Assembly: GCA_016193285.1 (NCBI GenBank)
Contig: JACPSL010000006.1
Location: 1 to 64,000, forward strand
Origin: Candidatus Melainabacteria bacterium
GTDB taxonomy: Bacteria > Cyanobacteriota > Vampirovibrionia > 2-02-FULL-35-15
Reading direction: 5' to 3'
Length of the DNA stretch: 64,000 nt
Positions 59,343 through 64,000 of this stretch are shown here, piece after piece. Within the stretch, counting starts at the first letter, position 1; each line of letters starts with the position of its first letter. The notes below the pieces were generated by a model, which saw nothing but the letters and a program-made list of their open reading frames with translations, ran no database searches and had not been told where the DNA came from. A program made the translations under genes and the position numbers.

Positions 59343-60188
59343 TTAACCAACTAGTCTACACTTTTTTCCCAAGATCATTTCTTTTGTAGCTTTGTTTATA
59401 TTTTTTTCACTTAAACTTTTTGCAAATAATCTTCTTAGTATGCTTGGTGAGAGTCTAAACTTAAAGTCCATTTCTTTAGCTGTCTTGTCAATTATGAGAT
59501 TTATACTTCTTGTTGAAAGTGGGAGTCTTGAGTTTTTTAAGTCTTGCCATGGTAATACTCTACTAGAGATTAAATAATCATCTAATGAAACTTGTGTTTT
59601 TTTATTTAAGATTAAAAAATATTTTTCAATTAAATTAATAGTCTTTTTATCTAAAAAAGTTAATTGCTCTTTTGAAATTATAATTTGACCACTTGCAAGA
59701 TTAATATCTTTTACTTTTAATGAAAGGAGTTGTTTTATGGTCAAGCCGCTCTTTGCAATAAGGGAGAAAATTAATTTATTCCTGATATTTTTTAAATCAT
59801 CTTCTGGAAGTAATTCAATAAGGTTTAACACGTCTTCATGCTTAGCAGGCAAATTAAAATTTATTTCTGGCATTGGCAATGATATAAAAATAAATGGATC
59901 AGGTACATTTATTCCTGAATCAACTAAATATCTAATAAAGTTTCTAAGGACAGTTATTTTTCTTCTATAAGAAGCATAATTATATTTATTTTGAACTTTC
60001 CCTAAATATTCTTCTATAGCATCTTTGCTTGGTATTTCATTAATTTCTAGATTTAAGAAATATTTTAAAAATTGAGTTAAGTCTACTTGGTAAGCTCTGT
60101 ATGTATGATAAGGTGCTTTTTTTATATTTTTTAACCATGATAAATAGTTTTGGATTGATTCATCTAAGAGTATCATTGTATTAATCAT
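59343..60188 (-). CDS. degenerate XerC/D-like tyrosine recombinase coupled to priA
   Basis: A 281-residue protein with a SAM-like N-terminal core-binding domain (IQNYLSWLKNIKKAPYHTYR, AYQVDLTQFLKYFLN) and a phage-integrase catalytic fold. The catalytic set is gone: the first Arg in the (T/S)G-x-R box is Thr (SGLTIKQLLSLKVKD), the H of HxLR is Ser (SPSILRRLFA), the GH box reads LGKK, and the chain stops before any Tyr. Its ATG overlaps the priA stop (ATGA), so it is translated with priA. It probably binds DNA without cutting; a decayed gene is the alternative. Confidence 0.75.
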   Translation of the reverse strand: MINTMILLDESIQNYLSWLKNIKKAPYHTYRAYQVDLTQFLKYFLNLEINEIPSKDAIEEYLGKVQNKYNYASYRRKITVLRNFIRYLVDSGINVPDPFIFISLPMPEINFNLPAKHEDVLNLIELLPEDDLKNIRNKLIFSLIAKSGLTIKQLLSLKVKDINLASGQIIISKEQLTFLDKKTINLIEKYFLILNKKTQVSLDDYLISSRVLPWQDLKNSRLPLSTRSINLIIDKTAKEMDFKFRLSPSILRRLFAKSLSEKNINKATKEMILGKKCRLVG

Positions 60189-62302
60189 AAAAGATTTATG
60201 GAATCCATATCAACAATCATGCCTACTTTAGCATTTTTGTTTAGTTTTTGGAGTAAGTTATTAAATAAAAAACTTTTTGTTTCTTCATTTGTTGTTTTAC
60301 ATAAAATATGATAACGATATTTGCCATGCAATTTTGTAAAGAAACAAGGTGCAGGACCAAGGAGATGCAAGGTAGGAGCTGAGAGCTGAGAGCTAAGAGC
60401 CGAGAGCTCATTTAATACTTCATTTGCATAATTTTTGCAGGCATCTTCATCTTTGGATTGGAAAATAATTCTTGTAAGAGAAGTAAAAGGTGGATATAAA
60501 AATTGTTCTCTTTGTTTGATTTCTGTATTGTAAAAACCATGAAAGTCATGTTCTTGAATATATTTAAATAATTGGTTTTCTATTTGGTAAGTTTGAATAA
60601 AAACTTTTCCTGGTTTTTGTCCTCTTCCTGCTCTGCCTGTAACTTGAGTTAATAATTGGAATGCTCTCTCGTATGAAATATAATCCGGGAAGTTTAACAT
60701 CGTGTCTGCTAATATGACACCTACAACAGTAACATTTGGTAAGTCTATTCCTTTTGCAACAAGCTGAGTTCCAATTAAAATGTCTGCTTTTCCTGATGAA
60801 AATTCCTGCCAAAGGTTTATATATTCATTTTTTCTTTTTAACTGATCACTGTCAACTCTAATTGTTTTAGCATCTTTAAATATCCTTTTAGTTTCCTCTT
60901 CTAGTTGTTGTGTCCCAAGTCCGAAATAAGTAAAATGAGGGCTTTTACAATTTGGACATTGAGGATGCTCATTTCCATAAGTTGTAAATGATTTTTTATA
61001 ACCACAATGGTGGCAAATAATACTCTGAAGATTTTTATGAAATACAAGAGGGACAGAACAGTTTTTACAATATTGAATAAAACCACAAGCTCTGCAAAAG
61101 ACATGACTTGAATATCCTCGCCTGTTTAATAGTAAAATTGCTTGCTCATTTTTACTTAATGCTTCATTAATATTATTTTCTAGTATTTTTGAGATTATAT
61201 TTTTATTTGTTCTAGGAAATTCATTTTTTAAATCTATTACATAAACTCTCGGCATTGGGACATTTTCAATTCTTTCTGGCAGCTCCAGTATGGTTTGTTT
61301 TTGAAGACAATTATAGTAATCTGTAATATTTGGAGTTGCTGAACCTAAAATAAGTGGACATTTTTCTATTTGTGATCTTTTAATAGCTACTTGTTTTGTA
61401 TCATAGCGGGGTAATGCTAATGATTGTTTGTATGCTGCTTCATGAGCCTCATCTATAATAATTAGGCCAATATTTTTAACTGGAGCTAAAATAGCTGATC
61501 TTGCTCCAAGAATAATATTTGCTTCTTTAAGTTTTGTCCAGTTTTCTAAGCGTTCTTTTTTGCTAAGTGAACTATGCCATATTATAATTTCAGAATTGCT
61601 AAACCTGTTTTTTAATCTTTCGTAAGTTTGAGGTACTAAATAAATTTCTGGTACAAGATAAATTATAGTTTTATTTTCTTTTAAAACTTCTTCGATTAAT
61701 TTTAAATATACCTCTGTTTTGCCAGATCCAGTTACTCCATGAAGTAAAAAAACGTTTGATTCTTTGTTTTGAATTGTTTTTAAAATGACATTAAATGCAT
61801 TTTGTTGAGCAGGATTTAATGTTGGAGGTTGGAGCTGAGCGTTGAGTGCTGAGTGCTGAGCGTTGAGTGCTGAGTGCTGAGTGCTGAGTGCTGAGTGCTT
61901 TTTTAACTGACTTAGAATCTCAGATATTATAGAGCTAGAAAGTACTATTCCAATATTTGTCAGGTAATATTTACTAATCCATTTTGCAAGTACAAGAAAG
62001 TTCTTATCCCATACAGGATCCTTAAAAACTATTTGGTAAATTGGTTTTATTTTAAATTCAGAAGTATTGTTCTTTTGTTCCTTGTCAGTTAGTATTTCTA
62101 AAACATACCCTATTAATTCTTTTTTCCCAAATGGTACTTTTACTATTAAACCTGGTTTAATTTCATTCTTTAATTCTTCTGGTATTGAATAATAAAAGAA
62201 ATCGTTATATGAATAAGGAAGATCAATGGCTACTTTTGCTATAAGAGTTGGAACTTTTGTTTCTAATGAAACATTATTTTCTAAAATACTATTTACGGAC
62301 AT
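60185..62302 (-). CDS. priA: primosomal replication helicase PriA
   Basis: A 705-residue helicase that restarts stalled forks: N-terminal 3'-DNA-binding domain, Walker A (GVTGSGKTEVYLKL), DEAH box, SATPN, LNRRGYSS, the zinc-binding Cys set (CRACGFIQYCKNC, CHHCGYKK, CPNC) and the C-terminal domain. Two heptamer arrays interrupt it: 61834-61899 (residues about 135-156, HSALSTQHSALN) and 60376-60410 (ELSALSSQLSAP). Both are low-complexity linkers. The Xer-like gene begins at its stop. Confidence 0.95.
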   Translation of the reverse strand: MSVNSILENNVSLETKVPTLIAKVAIDLPYSYNDFFYYSIPEELKNEIKPGLIVKVPFGKKELIGYVLEILTDKEQKNNTSEFKIKPIYQIVFKDPVWDKNFLVLAKWISKYYLTNIGIVLSSSIISEILSQLKKHSALSTQHSALNAQHSALNAQLQPPTLNPAQQNAFNVILKTIQNKESNVFLLHGVTGSGKTEVYLKLIEEVLKENKTIIYLVPEIYLVPQTYERLKNRFSNSEIIIWHSSLSKKERLENWTKLKEANIILGARSAILAPVKNIGLIIIDEAHEAAYKQSLALPRYDTKQVAIKRSQIEKCPLILGSATPNITDYYNCLQKQTILELPERIENVPMPRVYVIDLKNEFPRTNKNIISKILENNINEALSKNEQAILLLNRRGYSSHVFCRACGFIQYCKNCSVPLVFHKNLQSIICHHCGYKKSFTTYGNEHPQCPNCKSPHFTYFGLGTQQLEEETKRIFKDAKTIRVDSDQLKRKNEYINLWQEFSSGKADILIGTQLVAKGIDLPNVTVVGVILADTMLNFPDYISYERAFQLLTQVTGRAGRGQKPGKVFIQTYQIENQLFKYIQEHDFHGFYNTEIKQREQFLYPPFTSLTRIIFQSKDEDACKNYANEVLNELSALSSQLSAPTLHLLGPAPCFFTKLHGKYRYHILCKTTNEETKSFLFNNLLQKLNKNAKVGMIVDMDSINLL
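60376..60410 (-). repeat. GAGCTGA heptamer array near the priA 3' end
   Basis: Five 7-bp units on the plus strand (GAGCTGA, GAGCTGA, GAGCTAA, GAGCCGA, GAGCTCA), the complement of the AGCTCTC array in tsaD. In the coding (minus) direction it reads LSALSSQLS, the same peptide as in tsaD. Confidence 0.85.
61834..61899 (-). repeat. AGCACTC heptamer array in priA
   Basis: About nine 7-bp units, on the plus strand mostly GCTGAGT with GCTGAGC and GTTGAGT variants. Read in the coding direction it gives KHSALSTQHSALNAQHSALN, inserted between the PriA DNA-binding and helicase parts. The 66-bp length is 22 codons, so the frame is kept. Confidence 0.9.
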
Positions 62303-62328
62303 ATTTATATCTTAGCTTACGCTATATG

Positions 62329-63288
62329 CTATACACTAGTAAAGATGCCCATTCTTCTAAACTTTTCTTGTCTGTCTTTCTTTAATTCATCACTTGAGAG
62401 CTTGTTTAATTCAGCTAAGTGTTTTTTAATTGATGTTAATAAATTTTCACTGGTTGTTTTTATGTCACGGTGTGCTCCGCCTTCTACTTCTGGAATTACT
62501 TCATCAATTACATTTAAGTTATATAAGTCATGAGCAGTTATTTTTAGAGCACTAGCTGCTTCAGGTGATTTATCTTTTGTGCGCCATAAAATAGCAGCAC
62601 AACCTTCTGCTGATATTACTGAGTAAATAGCATTCTCCAACATTAAAACTCTGTTAGCAACTCCTAAAGCAAGAGCACCACCTGATCCACCTTCACCTGT
62701 TATAACTGAAATTACAGGAACAGTTAAACCTGCAAATTCTCTTAAGTTCATTGCAATAGCTTGGCTTTGATTATGAGCTTCTGCTTCAAGTCCTGGATAG
62801 GCTCCTGGTGTATCAATTAATGTAAGGATTGGCATGTTAAATTTATCTGCATGTTGTACTAACCTAAGTGCTTTTCTATAACCTTCCGGAGATGGCATAC
62901 CAAAATTTCTTTTTTGATTTTCTTTAATGTTTCTTCCTTTCTCTGTAGCAATTACCATCACTGGTTCATTGTTAATTTCAATAAGTCCACCAATAATTGC
63001 ACCATCATCCTTGCTTGTTCTGTCTCCATGAAGTTCATACCATATAGGGCTAATTAACTGAATGTAGTCAATTGGATATGGCCTTTGAGGATGCCTTGCA
63101 ATTTTTATTCTGTCTACAGGAGCAAGGTTTTTGTAAATTTCACTTCTAACTTTTTCATATTGAGTTTTCAAATCATCTACAATTTTTTTATTGCCATTGT
63201 GTAAGCTTTTTTGTTCTAGTTCACTAATTTCTTTTGATAAGACAATTAGTGGTTTTTCAAAATCAAGTGGTAATATTTCTTGTTTCAT
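62329..63288 (-). CDS. accA: acetyl-CoA carboxylase carboxyltransferase alpha subunit
   Basis: A 319-residue carboxyltransferase subunit making malonyl-CoA for fatty acid synthesis: RHPQRPYPIDYIQLISPIWYELHGDRTSKDDGAIIGGL, MPSPEGYRKALRLVQHADKF, LTLIDTPGAYPGLEAEAHNQ and ITGEGGSGGALALGVANRVLML. It follows accD by 6 bp, so the two subunits are made from one message. The accB and accC genes are not in the window. Confidence 0.97.
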   Translation of the reverse strand: MKQEILPLDFEKPLIVLSKEISELEQKSLHNGNKKIVDDLKTQYEKVRSEIYKNLAPVDRIKIARHPQRPYPIDYIQLISPIWYELHGDRTSKDDGAIIGGLIEINNEPVMVIATEKGRNIKENQKRNFGMPSPEGYRKALRLVQHADKFNMPILTLIDTPGAYPGLEAEAHNQSQAIAMNLREFAGLTVPVISVITGEGGSGGALALGVANRVLMLENAIYSVISAEGCAAILWRTKDKSPEAASALKITAHDLYNLNVIDEVIPEVEGGAHRDIKTTSENLLTSIKKHLAELNKLSSDELKKDRQEKFRRMGIFTSV

Positions 63289-63294
63289 TTTTAT

Positions 63295-64000
63295 TTAAGC
63301 CTTTAGAAGAATTTCATCCTCGATTATTTGAAAATCAGAGCTTTTTATTGTTTTTTTAGAATGTAACCTGATTAAATTAGAAATAGTTTGTTTTAAATTA
63401 TGTCTTGGTACTACCATATCTATTTGACCATTTTCAAGTAAATATTCTGCAGTCTGAAAATCTTTTGGTAGCTTTTGTCTTATAGTTTCTTCTATTACTC
63501 TTCTTCCAGCAAAGCCAATTCTTGCTTTAGGTTCAGCAATTATTATGTCACCAAGCATAGCAAAGCTTGCAGTAACACCTCCAAATGTTGGTTCAGTTAA
63601 AAGAGAAATGTAAAGTAATCTTTCTTCATGAAAAGTTCTAAGAGCACTTGCAGTTTTTGCCATCTGCATTAAGCTTAAAATTCCTTCATGCATTCTTGCA
63701 CCACCTGAACTTGGCACAATAATTAGAGGTAATCTATCTTGAATCGCATGTTCTATTAGTTCTGTGATTTTTTCTCCTACAACTGACCCCATACTTCCAC
63801 CAATATATTGAAACTCCATTGTTGCTATTGCAATACCTTGGTTATCTATTGTTCCAACTCCAGTAATAATTGCTTCATTTATACCAGAAGAAATTTTAGC
63901 CTCTCTTAAACGTTCTTTATATGGTTTTAAGTCTACAAAGTTTAATGGATCTGCTGGTAAAATATTTTCACCAGTTTCAGAAAAGCTTCCATAGTCAATT
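63295..64000 (-). CDS. accD: acetyl-CoA carboxylase carboxyltransferase beta subunit, 5' end cut by window edge
   Basis: The frame is open from the right edge: IDYGSFSETGENILPADPLN, KPYKERLREAKISSGINEAI, TGVGTIDNQGIAIATMEFQY and the active-site region GGSMGSVVGEKITELIEHAI, SSGGARMHEGILSLMQMAKT and LTEPTFGGVTASFAMLGDI, typical of AccD. The N-terminal zinc ribbon lies outside the window, so the internal Met at 63819 is not the start. It is upstream of accA by 6 bp. Confidence 0.96.
   Translation of the reverse strand, partial: IDYGSFSETGENILPADPLNFVDLKPYKERLREAKISSGINEAIITGVGTIDNQGIAIATMEFQYIGGSMGSVVGEKITELIEHAIQDRLPLIIVPSSGGARMHEGILSLMQMAKTASALRTFHEERLLYISLLTEPTFGGVTASFAMLGDIIIAEPKARIGFAGRRVIEETIRQKLPKDFQTAEYLLENGQIDMVVPRHNLKQTISNLIRLHSKKTIKSSDFQIIEDEILLKA

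Noticed and set aside
59343-60188. Functional XerC/XerD recombinase for chromosome dimer resolution
   Set aside because: The Arg, His and Tyr catalytic positions are absent, so activity as a recombinase is not supported.

Overview
This AT-rich window is bacterial, densely coded on both strands and mostly housekeeping. LptC- and LptA-like proteins and a DUF2490-type beta-barrel point to an outer membrane, so a Gram-negative plan. Several traits lean toward the cyanobacterial lineage without photosynthesis, for example a Melainabacteria/Vampirovibrionia-like organism: panC and cmk overlap head to tail (one fused protein in Cyanobacteria), heptameric repeats run inside genes, and there are short GTAGAG...CTCTAC palindromes. 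This placement is inference; no rRNA gene is present.

Layout. 1-7600: rpmB-rpsR, an outer-membrane protein, a radical SAM enzyme, a cytoplasmic BtuF-like protein coupled to a catalytically degenerate RNase J, a LON-domain protein, cmk and panC. 7601-18164: secA, a HicBA toxin-antitoxin pair, nrdR, thiO, gcvT, frr, uppP, trmD, tsaD and miaA. 18165-22760 is the accessory heart of the window: a 157-bp IS66-like MITE with a perfect 8-bp target duplication, then a roughly 4.3-kb island bounded by two identical tRNA-Gly(GCC) genes. The island holds an AlbA_2/ATPase regulator, an AbiEi/AbiEii toxin-antitoxin operon and two remnants of a tyrosine integrase.

22761-37841: hslO, mazG, then a five-gene minus-strand operon (aminotransferase, TPR protein, tyrS, PdtaS-like kinase, ANTAR regulator). 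Divergent from it runs a plus-strand operon: a ProC enzyme fused to a secreted TPR domain, LptC, LptA and a VicK/NblS-like kinase, suggesting an envelope unit. 37842-44430: tRNA(CAU), a secreted Cys-rich protein between 22-bp direct repeats, a sigma factor, def, a hydrolase and a PlsC acyltransferase.

44399-64000: glyQ, purH, alr (with an in-gene palindrome), a second Cys-rich secreted protein, a small c-type cytochrome, two paralogous CxxCH/IPT proteins, a DapL-like aminotransferase, ComEC, a ROK-like kinase, an Nfu scaffold, an 800-residue membrane protein with a SAMHD1-like HD domain, tRNA-Arg, a secreted TIM-barrel-like protein, a catalytically dead Xer-like protein translationally coupled to priA, and accD-accA (accD cut by the window edge).

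The most unusual items are the tRNA-Gly island with its MITE, the RNase J lacking metal ligands, the ProC-TPR fusion, the orientation-restricted heptamer repeats in tsaD and priA, the priA-coupled dead recombinase and the membrane HD protein.
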